From an uncultured SAR116 cluster alpha proteobacterium (lineage in GTDB: Bacteria > Pseudomonadota > Alphaproteobacteria > Puniceispirillales > Marisalimonadaceae), in the NCBI GenBank assembly GCA_902622875.1, contig CACNRW010000007.1:17219-81218 (forward strand): a stretch of DNA of 64,000 bases. The letters are read 5' to 3'. The translations under genes and the position numbers were made by a program. This document shows positions 17,645-28,589 of the stretch, piece after piece. The notes below the pieces were generated by a model. The model did no database searches and was not told where the DNA came from. It saw only the letters and a program-made list of their open reading frames with translations. Position 1 is the stretch's first letter. Every line of letters starts with the position of its first letter.

Positions 17645-18535
17645 ATGAATAAAATAGGCATTTGCGGTACAGGTAAAATGGGTAGGGAAATTGTTAAAAG
17701 GCTTTTGGATTGTGATCAGATTGTAACAGCATGGAACAGAACGCAAAATAAAGTAACACCTCTAGTTGAATTAGGTGCGAGAAGAGCTAATAGTGTAAAA
17801 GAATTGTTTAACAATAACGACATAATTTTAATTATTATGGGAAATGATGAAGCGCTTGATTATGTATATACAAATTCTCAGGGCATTAAAAATCAAGATT
17901 TAACTAACAAAATTATAATAGAACTAAGTACGACTAGCGTTAAGAAAATGCAATCGTTAAAAAGGATAATATGTTCGTTAAATGGAGAATTTATAGAATG
18001 CCCCGTAGGTGGCTCAACAAAGCCTGCAAGAGATGGAAATTTATTAGGGTTAGTAGGGGGAAACAAGGAAACTTTTGAAAAGGTTGAGCATATATTAAAG
18101 CTTATTTGTAGAAGATATGAATACCTTGGTGAAGTTGGTAAAGGAAGTGCTATGAAGTTAGCTATTAATCTACCATTAATGGTTTATTGGCACGCTTTAG
18201 GTGAAGCGATGTCTTTAGCAACAAACTCAGGAATTAAATTTGATAAAGCTTTGGACATAATGATTGATAGCTCTGGAGCAGCAAAAGTAGCTCACCTAAA
18301 GTCTAATACTATATTACAAGCTAAAAAAAATGAGACTAACTTGAGCTCAACATTTAACGTTTCATCATCTTTAAAAGATATTAATTTAATGATTAAAGAA
18401 GGGGCAAATTTTAATAATGAATTACATGTTATCAAAAGTACTAAATCTTATATTCAAGGGGCCATGAATGAGGGTTGGTCGGACCATGACGCTTCATTAT
18501 TAAGTCTTTATATTAATAAAAAATTAAATAATTAA
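17645..18535 (+). CDS. 3-hydroxyisobutyrate dehydrogenase-family oxidoreductase
   Basis: The 296-residue protein is a beta-hydroxyacid dehydrogenase. The N-terminal Rossmann fold has GICGTGKMGREIVKRL, then AWNRT and a LIIMGNDEA stretch. The substrate-binding motif appears as ECPVGGSTKPARDGNLLGLVGG and the catalytic Lys motif as GKGSAMKLAINL. NRT after the second strand suggests NADP preference. The ATG at 17645 lies seven bases after AGGAG; a GTG at 17639 is too close to that box. The family reduces or oxidises 3-hydroxyisobutyrate, tartronate semialdehyde, glyoxylate or related acids; the exact substrate is open. It converges on a class II aldolase gene. Confidence 0.87.
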   Translation: MNKIGICGTGKMGREIVKRLLDCDQIVTAWNRTQNKVTPLVELGARRANSVKELFNNNDIILIIMGNDEALDYVYTNSQGIKNQDLTNKIIIELSTTSVKKMQSLKRIICSLNGEFIECPVGGSTKPARDGNLLGLVGGNKETFEKVEHILKLICRRYEYLGEVGKGSAMKLAINLPLMVYWHALGEAMSLATNSGIKFDKALDIMIDSSGAAKVAHLKSNTILQAKKNETNLSSTFNVSSSLKDINLMIKEGANFNNELHVIKSTKSYIQGAMNEGWSDHDASLLSLYINKKLNN

Positions 18536-18538
18536 CTT

Positions 18539-19315
18539 CTAATCTGCATAATCAGAACTTTCTTGATCTAATATTGACTTTATTTCTCTCAAGAAAGCTG
18601 TTCCTGCAGGGTTTGGATGTTCTTCATTATCTAATTCTTCTGCAGTTTTTTCTGCTATTATATTATTTAAAATACTTATTTTTTTTCCAGTTTGAAGGGC
18701 ATTGATATATGTTTGAGCGGCTCTTTCAAAATAATATAGTCTATTGAAAGTTTCTGCTACATTTTTACCAAAAATTAGTACACCATGGTTACCCATTATA
18801 AATGTGTGTTTTTTAGAGTTTGACAAAAGATTTGCACACCTTGTACCTTCATCTTCAAAAGCTAATCCACCATAATTTTTATCAATAACTTGTCTTCCAA
18901 AAAACATTGCTGCCACCTGATTTATTGGTGGCAAAATACAGTCTTCAAGAGAAGCCAGAGTAGTTGCATACACAGAATGAACATGCATTATACATCTTGC
19001 GTGAGGACACAATTTATGTATAGCTCCGTGTAACCCCCAAGCCGTCGCGTCAGGGGGATTATCTTTTGTTAGCACAGTTTTGTCATTAACATCTAATAAC
19101 AACAAATCAGAAGCTTTGATTCTTGAAAAATGCCACATATTAGGATTCATTAAGAATTCTGTTCCTTCAGAATTAACAGCTAAACTGAAATGATTGGCAA
19201 CAGCCTCATGTAAATTACTTCTTTCAGCCCATCTAAAGGCAGCAGCTAAATCTTTTCTTTCTTCTTGAAATGAGTTGTTTGATATATAAGTCGAAGCTGA
19301 TTTGATCTCGTTCAT
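18539..19315 (-). CDS. Class II aldolase/adducin-family protein
   Basis: The 258-residue protein has the zinc-dependent class II aldolase/adducin fold seen in fuculose-phosphate aldolase and in many adducin-like proteins of Alphaproteobacteria. The metal-binding MHVHS pair, the third His in GNHGVLIFG, and the N-terminal EAVANHFSLAV loop are present. The lack of clear sugar-phosphate-binding features argues for a decarboxylase/aldolase on a small hydroxyacid rather than a sugar phosphate. An AGGA box lies nine bases before the start. It is convergent with a beta-hydroxyacid dehydrogenase gene, with three bases between stops; a shared pathway is possible but unproven. Confidence 0.85.
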   Translation of the reverse strand: MNEIKSASTYISNNSFQEERKDLAAAFRWAERSNLHEAVANHFSLAVNSEGTEFLMNPNMWHFSRIKASDLLLLDVNDKTVLTKDNPPDATAWGLHGAIHKLCPHARCIMHVHSVYATTLASLEDCILPPINQVAAMFFGRQVIDKNYGGLAFEDEGTRCANLLSNSKKHTFIMGNHGVLIFGKNVAETFNRLYYFERAAQTYINALQTGKKISILNNIIAEKTAEELDNEEHPNPAGTAFLREIKSILDQESSDYAD

Positions 19316-19346
19316 TTTATATTATCCTAAATTATAATCTTTGATA

Positions 19347-19375
19347 TTGTCTTAAGTAGACTCAAATAATATAAT
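19347..19375 (+). promoter_or_regulatory. Sigma-70-type promoter for the SMR gene
   Basis: TTGTCT (19347-19352) is followed after 17 bases by a perfect TATAAT (19370-19375). Transcription would begin near 19382, leaving a leader of about 20 bases that contains the TAAGGA ribosome-binding site at 19391-19396 before the ATG at 19402. Confidence 0.5.
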
Positions 19376-19401
19376 AAATAACATATTTTGTAAGGATTAA
19401 C

Positions 19402-19731
19402 ATGGGATATTTTTATCTTTTAATTGCTATTATCGGAGAGGTTGTTGGAACCACTTACCTTAAGAGTACTAATAATTTTTCAGAGTTAATACCTAGCACC
19501 TATGTAGTAGTCGGCTATGCAACAGCCTTTTACTTTATGATGCTGGCAATGAAGACAATACCTATTGCCATAACATACTCAATATGGGCAGGTGTAGGTA
19601 TTTCAGCTATTACAATTTTAGGAGCATTAAAATATAAAGAAATTCCAGATCTGATGGCACTTTTAGGGTTAGGTTTGATTATAGTTGGCGTAATAATTTT
19701 AGTTTTTTACAGTAAAATGGGTGCAAACTAA
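19402..19731 (+). CDS. Small multidrug resistance (SMR/EmrE-type) transporter
   Basis: The 109-residue protein has four transmembrane helices and the SMR signature: the essential proton- and drug-binding Glu13 in helix 1 (IIGEVVGTTYLK), YATAFYFMM in helix 2, and SIWAGVGISAI in helix 3. Length is right for the family. It should work as an antiparallel dimer in the inner membrane, exporting cationic compounds (quaternary ammonium, guanidinium or polyamine-like) in exchange for protons. It has its own promoter and its last four bases overlap the end of lpd on the opposite strand. Confidence 0.93.
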   Translation: MGYFYLLIAIIGEVVGTTYLKSTNNFSELIPSTYVVVGYATAFYFMMLAMKTIPIAITYSIWAGVGISAITILGALKYKEIPDLMALLGLGLIIVGVIILVFYSKMGAN

Positions 19732-21140
19732 AAATGTATGGCTTTAGAGTATGTTGCTAAAGCGGCTTCTTTGATGGCTTCGTTAACCGTAGGATGACCA
19801 TGACATATTCTTGCCACATCTTCAGATGATGCCCCAAAACCCATCGCAATTGATAACTCATGTATCACAGTTCCTGCTTCGTGACCTATCATATGAGCAC
19901 CTAAAATTTTATCAGTCGATTTATCAGAGAGTATTTTTACCATTCCATCAGTATGACTTATAGCTTTAGCTCTACTATTTGCTGATAAAGGAAAAACACC
20001 TTTATTAAATTCAATTCCTTGATCTTTTAATTCTTCTTCAGTTTTACCAATAACTGCAACTTCTGGTGAAGTGTAAATAATACCTGGAACAAGATTATAA
20101 TCTACATGCCCAGCCTCCCCATTAATTATTTCAACTGCAGCAACTCCGTCTTCTTCAGCTTTATGAGCTAACATTGGACCTTTTATGACGTCTCCGATTG
20201 CATAAATATTATTAATAGAAGTTTGAAAATAATTATTTGTTTTTATAAAACCTTGTTTATCAATATCAATGTTTAAATCTTTAAGACCTAATCCATGAGT
20301 GTTAGGCTTTCTACCAACTGCCACTAAAACAACATCTGCATCTACTTCATATGTATTTTCTTTAGTGACATTCCTTATTGATAATATAACCTTATTATCT
20401 ATGATTTTTGACGATTCTACTGCTTGACCCAACTTAAAATTTAAGCCCTGTTTCTCAAGAATCTTCATGAATTTTTCAGCAACTTCATTATCCATTCCAG
20501 GTAAAATTCTTGGTAAATACTCTATAACCTCAACATCAGAGCCAAGTCTTCTCCATACAGTTCCCATTTCAAGGCCAATAATACCAGCTCCAATAACTAT
20601 CATTTTTTTTGGGACTTCTTTTAACTCTAATGCACCCGTTGAGGTGACTATTTTCTTCTCATCAATATTAATATTTTGAAGATGAGTCGCTTCTGATCCT
20701 GTTGCAATTATTATGTTTTCAGCATGTATAAGATCTTTAGTATTATCACCAATAATTTCAATCGAGTTTGTTGTAATCAATTTTGCTGTTCCAATATACT
20801 TTCTTACTTTATTTTTTTTATATAGAAAATCAATTCCCTTAGTAAGTTCACCAACTATACCAGATTTTTTTTTCAATAATTTTGTTAAATCTAATTTAAC
20901 ATCTTTACAAGTTATACCCCATTCTTTGTTACCATTTAATTTAACTGAATTTTCATATTGCTCAGACGCATGAAGCATTGCTTTGGATGGAATACAGCCT
21001 ACATTTAAACAAGTTCCACCTAAGGTTGTTCTTTTTTCTATACTCGCAACCTTCATACCCTTTTGTGCCGCCACTATTGATGCGACATAACCTCCTGGAC
21101 CAGAACCTATAACAACAAGATCATATTTTTCTTCAGACAT
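19728..21140 (-). CDS. lpd: Dihydrolipoyl dehydrogenase (E3)
   Basis: The 470-residue flavoprotein re-oxidises dihydrolipoyl groups with NAD. The FAD-binding N-terminus is VVIGSGPGGYVASIVA, the redox disulfide is in GGTCLNVGCIPSKAML, the NAD-binding loop is VIGAGIIGLEMGTVW, and the C-terminal catalytic His-Glu pair is in HGHPTVNEAIKEAAL. It is the last gene of the suc block, 19 bases after sucB, so its main job is the 2-oxoglutarate dehydrogenase complex. It would dock on SucB, whose E3-binding domain here is in an unusual N-terminal position. Confidence 0.97.
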   Translation of the reverse strand: MSEEKYDLVVIGSGPGGYVASIVAAQKGMKVASIEKRTTLGGTCLNVGCIPSKAMLHASEQYENSVKLNGNKEWGITCKDVKLDLTKLLKKKSGIVGELTKGIDFLYKKNKVRKYIGTAKLITTNSIEIIGDNTKDLIHAENIIIATGSEATHLQNINIDEKKIVTSTGALELKEVPKKMIVIGAGIIGLEMGTVWRRLGSDVEVIEYLPRILPGMDNEVAEKFMKILEKQGLNFKLGQAVESSKIIDNKVILSIRNVTKENTYEVDADVVLVAVGRKPNTHGLGLKDLNIDIDKQGFIKTNNYFQTSINNIYAIGDVIKGPMLAHKAEEDGVAAVEIINGEAGHVDYNLVPGIIYTSPEVAVIGKTEEELKDQGIEFNKGVFPLSANSRAKAISHTDGMVKILSDKSTDKILGAHMIGHEAGTVIHELSIAMGFGASSEDVARICHGHPTVNEAIKEAALATYSKAIHF

Positions 21141-21159
21141 ACTAAACCTTTACTTACAA

Positions 21160-22452
21160 TTATGCTCCAACAACTAAACGTCTTGGATCTTCTATAATTT
21201 CTTTAATTCTTACTAAAAAAGAAACAGCTTCTCGTCCATCAATAATGCGATGGTCATAAGATAAGGCTAAATACATCATTGGACGTATTTCGATGTTATC
21301 ACCTATTGCAACTGGTCTTTTTTGGATTTTATGCATTCCTAGAATACCTGACTGAGGTGGATTTAAAATTGGTGACGACATTAAAGAACCATAAACTCCA
21401 CCATTAGAAATTGTAAAGGTTCCACCTGCCATATCGGATATACCTAAACTCCCATCTTTTGCTTTTTTACCAAAATCTGCAATGGCAATCTCAGTCTCTC
21501 CAAAAGACATTTTATCTGCATTTTTTAGGACTGGTACTACTAAACCTTGAGAGGTACCAACTGCAACACCTATGTTATAATAATTTTTGTAAATAATGTC
21601 ATTGTTATCTATTTCTGCATTAACTGCAGGAAATTGGCTTAGTGCATCTATGGAGGCTTTAACAAAAAAACTCATATATCCAAGTCTAACTCCATTTTTC
21701 TTTTCAAAACTATCTTGGTAATTATTTCGCATTTCCATTAAAGCTGTCATATCGACATCATTGTATGTTGTTAACATAGCTGCAGTATTTTGTGCTTCCT
21801 TTAATCTACGAGCGATAGCTTGACGTAAGCGGGACATTGGGACACGTTCTTCAAGATTTTTATTAACGGCTTCTTCAATTACATCAGATTTATTGCTACT
21901 TATCTTACTTTCAACTTTTTCAGGTACACTTACTTGTTCACTAATCTTTTTGTTTCCTTGTTTTGTCGTTGGTGTAGAAGTTTGACCAGATTTTTCTCCA
22001 GCAATTATTATTCCTAATAATGCACCCACCTCGACAGTATCACCTTCTGATACGGTGAGGTTATCAAGAATACCAGAAGTAACTGCTGGAACTTCTAATG
22101 TTACTTTATCTGTTTCTAACTCTACAATTGGCTCATCTACTTCAACAAACTCTCCTTGTTTTTTTATCCATTTAGAAACTGTTGCTTCTACAACAGACTC
22201 TCCTAAAACTGGAACCAAAACATCCATCCCTCTACCCTTTCGTATATTTATTTGTTTTTCTTTGTTTATATTTCTAACCTTAAATCCATTTTCAGTTTTG
22301 GTTTGATTTAAATATAAAAGAACATCACCTTTTGTTATTCTATTATCTATACCTGTACCAGCTATATCTAAGATATCTAATTGTTTTTCCTTTATAATTT
22401 TTGCCGCTGAAGGCATGGCTATTTTGCTAGTAATTTTATTTTTATTTTCCAT
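21160..22452 (-). CDS. sucB: Dihydrolipoamide succinyltransferase (E2) with rearranged domains
   Basis: The 430-residue protein is the E2 core of 2-oxoglutarate dehydrogenase. Domain order is unusual. Residues about 12-49 are a peripheral-subunit-binding (E3-binding) domain, recognisable by [19 protein letters not shown] and [15 protein letters not shown]. The lipoyl domain follows at about 76-150, with the lipoylated Lys116 in [11 protein letters not shown] low-complexity linker spans 151-202, and the catalytic domain 203-430 has His401 and Asp405 in SYDHRIIDG. The usual order is lipoyl, E3-binding, catalytic, and no second E3-binding domain is seen in the linker. The frame is continuous. 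It begins 8 bases after sucA with no clear ribosome-binding site, so translation is probably coupled. Met76 could start a shorter form. Confidence 0.95.
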   Translation of the reverse strand: MENKNKITSKIAMPSAAKIIKEKQLDILDIAGTGIDNRITKGDVLLYLNQTKTENGFKVRNINKEKQINIRKGRGMDVLVPVLGESVVEATVSKWIKKQGEFVEVDEPIVELETDKVTLEVPAVTSGILDNLTVSEGDTVEVGALLGIIIAGEKSGQTSTPTTKQGNKKISEQVSVPEKVESKISSNKSDVIEEAVNKNLEERVPMSRLRQAIARRLKEAQNTAAMLTTYNDVDMTALMEMRNNYQDSFEKKNGVRLGYMSFFVKASIDALSQFPAVNAEIDNNDIIYKNYYNIGVAVGTSQGLVVPVLKNADKMSFGETEIAIADFGKKAKDGSLGISDMAGGTFTISNGGVYGSLMSSPILNPPQSGILGMHKIQKRPVAIGDNIEIRPMMYLALSYDHRIIDGREAVSFLVRIKEIIEDPRRLVVGA

Positions 22453-22460
22453 ATATCAAA

Positions 22461-25352
22461 CTATTCAGCCGCGTGCTTAGTTGTTTTTTGGTTCGTTTCT
22501 AAAGCTTCATTTACTAAATCTACTTGTTCTTTATTATGCCTAGATAAAGATCCCGTCGCAGGAGAAGCAGCCTCTGCTCGACCAGCATAACAGGGTCGTG
22601 AAAATTTTGCTTTAAATGATCTAAGAACATCTTCAATTTTTCTATCTACAAAAAACCATGCGCCCATATTTTTTGGTTCTTCTTGGCACCAAACAACTTC
22701 AGCGTTTGGTGTATCAGATAATATTTCTTTTAAAGTTGAATAAGGAAACGGGTAGATTTGTTCTAATCTCAAAATTTTTACATTGTCTAGTTTTCTGTTT
22801 TCTCTTTCTTCCAATAAATTGTAGAAAACTTTACCAGAACAAATAACAACTTTTTTAATATCATTATCCTTAAGGTTTGTGTTCGGGTCTCTTATTACTC
22901 TTCTAAAAGCAGTATTCTCCGACATATCGGATAAATTAGAAACACAAGCCTTATTTCTAAGAAGACTTTTTGGCGTCATTATAATCAATGGTTTTCTGAA
23001 ATCTCTTTTAAGTTGTCTTCTTAAGGCATGAAAATAATTTGCAGGTGTACTGCAATTTAAAACTTGCATATTATCTTCACCACATAATTGAAGATATCTC
23101 TCTAATCTTGCTGAAGAATGTTCTGGTCCCTGACCTTCATAACCATGAGGAAGTAACATAACTAACCCTGACATTCTTAACCATTTAGCTTCACCGCTTG
23201 AAATAAATTGATCAACTATCACCTGAGCACCATTAGCAAAATCTCCAAACTGAGCTTCCCACATTACTAAAGCTGTTGGCTCTGTAAGAGAATAACCATA
23301 TTCAAATCCTAATACGGAGGCCTCTGATAATGGAGAATCAATAACTTCAAAATTTTGTTGGTTGGAAGTTATATTATTGAGCGGCGTGTATCTTTCTTCT
23401 GACATTTGGTCAATAAATACAGAATGTCTTTGGGAAAAAGTTCCTCTACAACTATCTTGTCCAGATAGTCTTACTGGATGTCCTTCTAATAATAATGAGC
23501 CAAACGCAAGGTGTTCAGCAGTAGACCAATCTATACCTTCACCAGTCTCAATGGCTTTTTTTCTAGTTTCAACTATACGTTGAAGTTTTTTATTTACTTT
23601 TATATTTACGGGTATAGTAGTTATTGCTTTTCCAATTAATTTTAAGTCATCTTTGGATACTGATGTCTCACCTCTTCGGTCATCTCCATGGGCAGCCCTT
23701 AAACTTGACCACTGACCTTCTAACCAATCCGCTTTATTTGGTTTATAATTAGTTCCTGCTTCAAATTCTTTTTCAAGAAATTTATTGTGGTTGTTAACTT
23801 CATCCTTAGCTTCTTGCTCAGTCAATACACCTTCATTAATAAGTTTTGAAGCATAAATTTTGCTAATACTATCGTGAGATCCAATGGTTTTATACATAAT
23901 TGGTTGAGTAAAAGCGGGTTCATCTCCTTCATTATGACCATAGCGACGGTAACTTATAATATCTAAAACAACATCACACGCAAATTTTTGTCTAAACTCT
24001 GTAGCTATCCTAGATGCATGAACAACAGCTTCTGGGTCGTCACCATTAATATGCATAATGGGAGCCATAACCATTTTTGCTACATCTGTGCAATATGGGC
24101 TAGAACGAGAGTAATTTGGGCTAGTTGTAAATCCAATCTGATTATTTACAACTATGTGAATAGTACCACCTGTTCTGTACCCCCTAAGTCCAGAAAAATC
24201 AAAAGTCTCAGCCACTATTCCTTGACCTGCAAAAGCAGCGTCACCATGTAATACAATGCCCAACACTGATAATCTGTCATTAGTATCATTATGTTGATTT
24301 TGTTTTGCACGGACTCTTCCAATAACAACAGGAGCTACTACTTCTAAATGAGACGGATTTGCTTGTAACGATAAATGTACGTTATTACCATCAAACTCTC
24401 TATCAGCAGAGGCACCCATGTGATACTTAACGTCTCCTGACCCACCTGCTTCTTCTGGATTTGCTTGATTGCCCAAAAACTCAGAAATAATCGCTCTAAA
24501 GGGTTTATTTAATATATTGTATAAAAGATTTAATCTTCCTCGGTGAGCCATTGCAATTACAACTTCTTTCATCCCTAGCTGACTACCGCGTTTTAATATT
24601 TGCTCGATAGCTGGAACAACAGACTCTGACCCGTCTAGACCAAATCGTTTAGTTCCAGCATATTTTTTATGAAGAAATTGCTCAAATGTCTCAGCTCCAA
24701 CCAATCTTTCATAAATAGCTTTTTTACCTCTTTTGGTAAATTCTGTAGCGTTTCTAATCGATTCTATTCTTTCTTGTATCCAGGCTTTTTGAGCTGGATC
24801 TTGGACATGCATAAACTCTATTCCTATGGACCCACAATAAGTTTCTTTTACTATTTCCATTATTTGTCTTAAAGTTGCTGACTCCATTCCAAGAACATTA
24901 TCTATAAATATTGGTCTATCCCAATCATCGTCACTAAAACCATAAGTTTTTGGATTTAGTTCTGGGTGTATATCACCCTGTTGTAAATTAAGAGGGTCTA
25001 ACTTAGCTAAAAGATGTCCATTAATTCTAAAAGCTCTAATAAGCATTATAGCACGAATTGAATCAGTTGTTGCTAATCTTAAATCTGTGGCTGATAAATC
25101 GCCTTTGCCCACAATACCTCTTGCTACTGCTCGAACACTCTCAACAGTATCTATTGCTCCAATAACTTGACTATTCTTCTTAGCCCAACTTGGACCGTCA
25201 TCAATTATAGGTTCATCTTCATTACTCTTGAACCAAAGGTCCCATTCCTTCGGTACTGCATTTGGATTAATCTTCCATTCTTTGAATAAATCATTAATGA
25301 AAGTCACATTTGTACCAGAAAGAAAACTTTGATCAGAGTTTTGATCGTCCAT
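22461..25352 (-). CDS. sucA: 2-oxoglutarate dehydrogenase E1 component
   Basis: The 963-residue thiamine diphosphate enzyme decarboxylates 2-oxoglutarate and passes the succinyl group to SucB. It opens with an E2-binding segment (FINDLFKEWKINP) and carries the E1o signatures MAHRGRLNLLYNIL, HLSLQANPSHLEVV, the ThDP motif around GDAAFAGQG, and SYRRYGHNEGDEPAFTQP. The C-terminal half has GQDSCRGTFSQRH and LLPHGYEGQGPEHSSARLER. The ATG at 25352 lies nine bases after AAAGGA; an earlier start at 25409 would add 19 unlikely residues. It stands between sucD and sucB in the TCA block. Confidence 0.97.
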   Translation of the reverse strand: MDDQNSDQSFLSGTNVTFINDLFKEWKINPNAVPKEWDLWFKSNEDEPIIDDGPSWAKKNSQVIGAIDTVESVRAVARGIVGKGDLSATDLRLATTDSIRAIMLIRAFRINGHLLAKLDPLNLQQGDIHPELNPKTYGFSDDDWDRPIFIDNVLGMESATLRQIMEIVKETYCGSIGIEFMHVQDPAQKAWIQERIESIRNATEFTKRGKKAIYERLVGAETFEQFLHKKYAGTKRFGLDGSESVVPAIEQILKRGSQLGMKEVVIAMAHRGRLNLLYNILNKPFRAIISEFLGNQANPEEAGGSGDVKYHMGASADREFDGNNVHLSLQANPSHLEVVAPVVIGRVRAKQNQHNDTNDRLSVLGIVLHGDAAFAGQGIVAETFDFSGLRGYRTGGTIHIVVNNQIGFTTSPNYSRSSPYCTDVAKMVMAPIMHINGDDPEAVVHASRIATEFRQKFACDVVLDIISYRRYGHNEGDEPAFTQPIMYKTIGSHDSISKIYASKLINEGVLTEQEAKDEVNNHNKFLEKEFEAGTNYKPNKADWLEGQWSSLRAAHGDDRRGETSVSKDDLKLIGKAITTIPVNIKVNKKLQRIVETRKKAIETGEGIDWSTAEHLAFGSLLLEGHPVRLSGQDSCRGTFSQRHSVFIDQMSEERYTPLNNITSNQQNFEVIDSPLSEASVLGFEYGYSLTEPTALVMWEAQFGDFANGAQVIVDQFISSGEAKWLRMSGLVMLLPHGYEGQGPEHSSARLERYLQLCGEDNMQVLNCSTPANYFHALRRQLKRDFRKPLIIMTPKSLLRNKACVSNLSDMSENTAFRRVIRDPNTNLKDNDIKKVVICSGKVFYNLLEERENRKLDNVKILRLEQIYPFPYSTLKEILSDTPNAEVVWCQEEPKNMGAWFFVDRKIEDVLRSFKAKFSRPCYAGRAEAASPATGSLSRHNKEQVDLVNEALETNQKTTKHAAE

Positions 25353-25419
25353 AGCTACAAATCCTTTTAAAGAGTGATTAATAAAGTATACTACACAAAA
25401 AGTTGACAATTAAATCAAG

Positions 25420-26301
25420 TTATTTCCATAGTTGTATTGCTTTTACGACAGCTTTACCCAAACCTGAAGGAGATTCAGACATTATAAAGCCGCAGTCTTT
25501 CATAACTTTGACTTTTGAATCTGCATCTCCACTGCCTCCACTAACAATTGCTCCCGCATGCCCCATAGTTCTTCCAGGAGGAGCAGTCTTACCTGCTATA
25601 AAGCCGGCTATAGGTTTTTTTATTTTATGGTTTTTTATAAAAGCGGCTGCATCTTCTTCTGCGTTACCTCCAATTTCTCCAATCATTAATATTGCTTCTG
25701 TTTGTTCATCATTCAAAAACATTTCAAGACAGTCAATAAAATTGGTGCCATTGATAGGATCACCTCCAATTCCAATACAAGTCGACTGACCCAACCCTGT
25801 AGCAGTTGTTTGAGCAACAGCCTCATAAGTTAATGTACCTGACCTAGAGACTATTCCTATTTTTCCAGGAGTATGAATGTGTCCAGGCATTATACCAATT
25901 TTACATTGCCCTGGGGTAATTACACCAGGACAATTTGGTCCAATCAATCTAGAATTCGAATTTTTAAGATACTGCTTAACTTTAATCATATCTTGGACCG
26001 GAATACCTTCAGTGATACAAATAATTAATGGTATGTTTGAAGAAATAGCTTCTAAGATTGAATCCGCTGCAAATGGCGGTGGTACATAAATTACTGATGC
26101 ATCCGGATTAACTTCTTCAACACACTCTCTAACTGTATTGAAAACTGGAAGATTTAAATGTATTGCTCCACCTTTACCTGGTGTAACTCCTCCAACCATT
26201 TTAGTCCCATATGCTATAGCCTGCTCTGAATGAAAAGTGCCCTGACCGCCGGTAAATCCTTGGCAAATTACTCTCGTATCTTTGTTGATCAAAACAGACA
26301 T
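25420..26301 (-). CDS. sucD: Succinyl-CoA synthetase alpha subunit
   Basis: The 293-residue subunit binds CoA and carries the phosphohistidine. Seen are the CoA-binding Rossmann start [46 protein letters not shown], and the active-site His in [18 protein letters not shown]. Together with SucC it interconverts succinyl-CoA and succinate with nucleotide phosphorylation. It follows sucC with no gap, the typical sucCD arrangement, and precedes sucA. Confidence 0.97.
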   Translation of the reverse strand: MSVLINKDTRVICQGFTGGQGTFHSEQAIAYGTKMVGGVTPGKGGAIHLNLPVFNTVRECVEEVNPDASVIYVPPPFAADSILEAISSNIPLIICITEGIPVQDMIKVKQYLKNSNSRLIGPNCPGVITPGQCKIGIMPGHIHTPGKIGIVSRSGTLTYEAVAQTTATGLGQSTCIGIGGDPINGTNFIDCLEMFLNDEQTEAILMIGEIGGNAEEDAAAFIKNHKIKKPIAGFIAGKTAPPGRTMGHAGAIVSGGSGDADSKVKVMKDCGFIMSESPSGLGKAVVKAIQLWK

Positions 26302-27471
26302 TTAATTTATCTCCTTAACTGCATTTACAATCTTAACAGCTGCGTCGTCTAAGTCATCTGCTGGTGTTATTTTTAGACCAGAATCTGATAATATTTTTTT
26401 TCCCTCATCAACGTTTGTACCTGCCAGCCTGACTACTAATGGTTTTGTTAATGACAAGGCTTTTGCTGCTGCTACAACTCCTTCTGCGATGATGTCACAT
26501 CGCATTATTCCTCCAAAAATATTTACTAAAATACCTTCAACAGCTTCATCTGATAGTATGATTTTGAATGCTTCTGTAACTTTTTCTTTTGTAGCACTGC
26601 CACCAACGTCTAAGAAATTGGCAGGGGACGAACCTTTTAATTTAATAATGTCCATAGTTGCCATTGCAAGACCAGCTCCATTTACCAAACACCCAATAGT
26701 CCCATCTAGTTTGATATAAGCTAGATCATATTTACTGGCTAAAATTTCCGCGGGATCTTCTTCAGTTTCATCTCTTAAAGCCATTATTTTTGGATGTCTA
26801 TAAAGTGCATTATTATCAAATGACATTTTTGCATCTAGAGCTATCAAGTTATTTTCAGAAGTTAAAACTAAGGGGTTTATCTCTAATAGACTTGCATCAT
26901 TTTCAGTAAAAAGCTTATACAACTGACTAAAAAAATCTCCAGCTTGTTTAAAACTTGTTCCAGTTAAGTTAAGACTATTTGCTATCAATCTAGAATGAAA
27001 AGGTTGAAAGCCTATTGTAGGATCAATATTAAAAGATAATATTTTTTCTGGATTTTCTTCTGCAACTTTTTCAATATCCATTCCACCTTCTGTTGAAGCT
27101 ATTAGTGAAATTCTACTGCTAACTCTATCAATAACCATAGAAAAATAATATTCTGAATCTATATTACATCCGTCTTCTATATATAATCTCTGAACAAGTT
27201 TTCCTTCACTACTAGTTTGATGTGTTATTAACTTTTTGCCAAGGATTGTTTCAGCTGCATTTTTTAATGTTTCAAAATCCTTTACAACTTTTACACCACC
27301 AGCTTTGCCTCTTCCACCTGCATGAATTTGTGCTTTCACGACATAAACTGGACCAGGTAATTCTTTTGCTGCAGTTAAAGCCTCCTCAACTGAAAAAACA
27401 GCTTTTCCCTTTGGAGTTGGAATATTATATTCTTTTAATAGCTCTTTAGCTTGATGTTCATGAATATCCAA
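26302..27471 (-). CDS. sucC: Succinyl-CoA synthetase beta subunit
   Basis: The 389-residue subunit has the ATP-grasp domain at its N-terminus ([34 protein letters not shown]) and the CoA-ligase domain at its C-terminus ([41 protein letters not shown]). Length is standard. It starts 22 bases after the mdh stop and abuts sucD, so the two subunits are made together. In the cycle it uses the succinyl-CoA produced by the 2-oxoglutarate dehydrogenase complex encoded just downstream. Confidence 0.97.
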   Translation of the reverse strand: MDIHEHQAKELLKEYNIPTPKGKAVFSVEEALTAAKELPGPVYVVKAQIHAGGRGKAGGVKVVKDFETLKNAAETILGKKLITHQTSSEGKLVQRLYIEDGCNIDSEYYFSMVIDRVSSRISLIASTEGGMDIEKVAEENPEKILSFNIDPTIGFQPFHSRLIANSLNLTGTSFKQAGDFFSQLYKLFTENDASLLEINPLVLTSENNLIALDAKMSFDNNALYRHPKIMALRDETEEDPAEILASKYDLAYIKLDGTIGCLVNGAGLAMATMDIIKLKGSSPANFLDVGGSATKEKVTEAFKIILSDEAVEGILVNIFGGIMRCDIIAEGVVAAAKALSLTKPLVVRLAGTNVDEGKKILSDSGLKITPADDLDDAAVKIVNAVKEIN

Positions 27472-27493
27472 AACTTATACCTCTCTATGATAT

Positions 27494-28474
<981 letters not shown>

Positions 28475-28589
28475 TTAAAGAAAGTTAGTTTAATCATTAT
28501 TTAAAATTGACTATACTTTTATGATTTCTGGTTATCTTTTAAACTTTTTTTTCTTTGCTATCAAGGTAAGATTAATTATTAGGTGTTTA

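Noticed and set aside
21160-22452. Frameshift or gene fusion artefact as an explanation for the SucB domain order
   Set aside because: The reading frame is continuous from the E3-binding domain through the lipoyl and catalytic domains, and each domain is complete.
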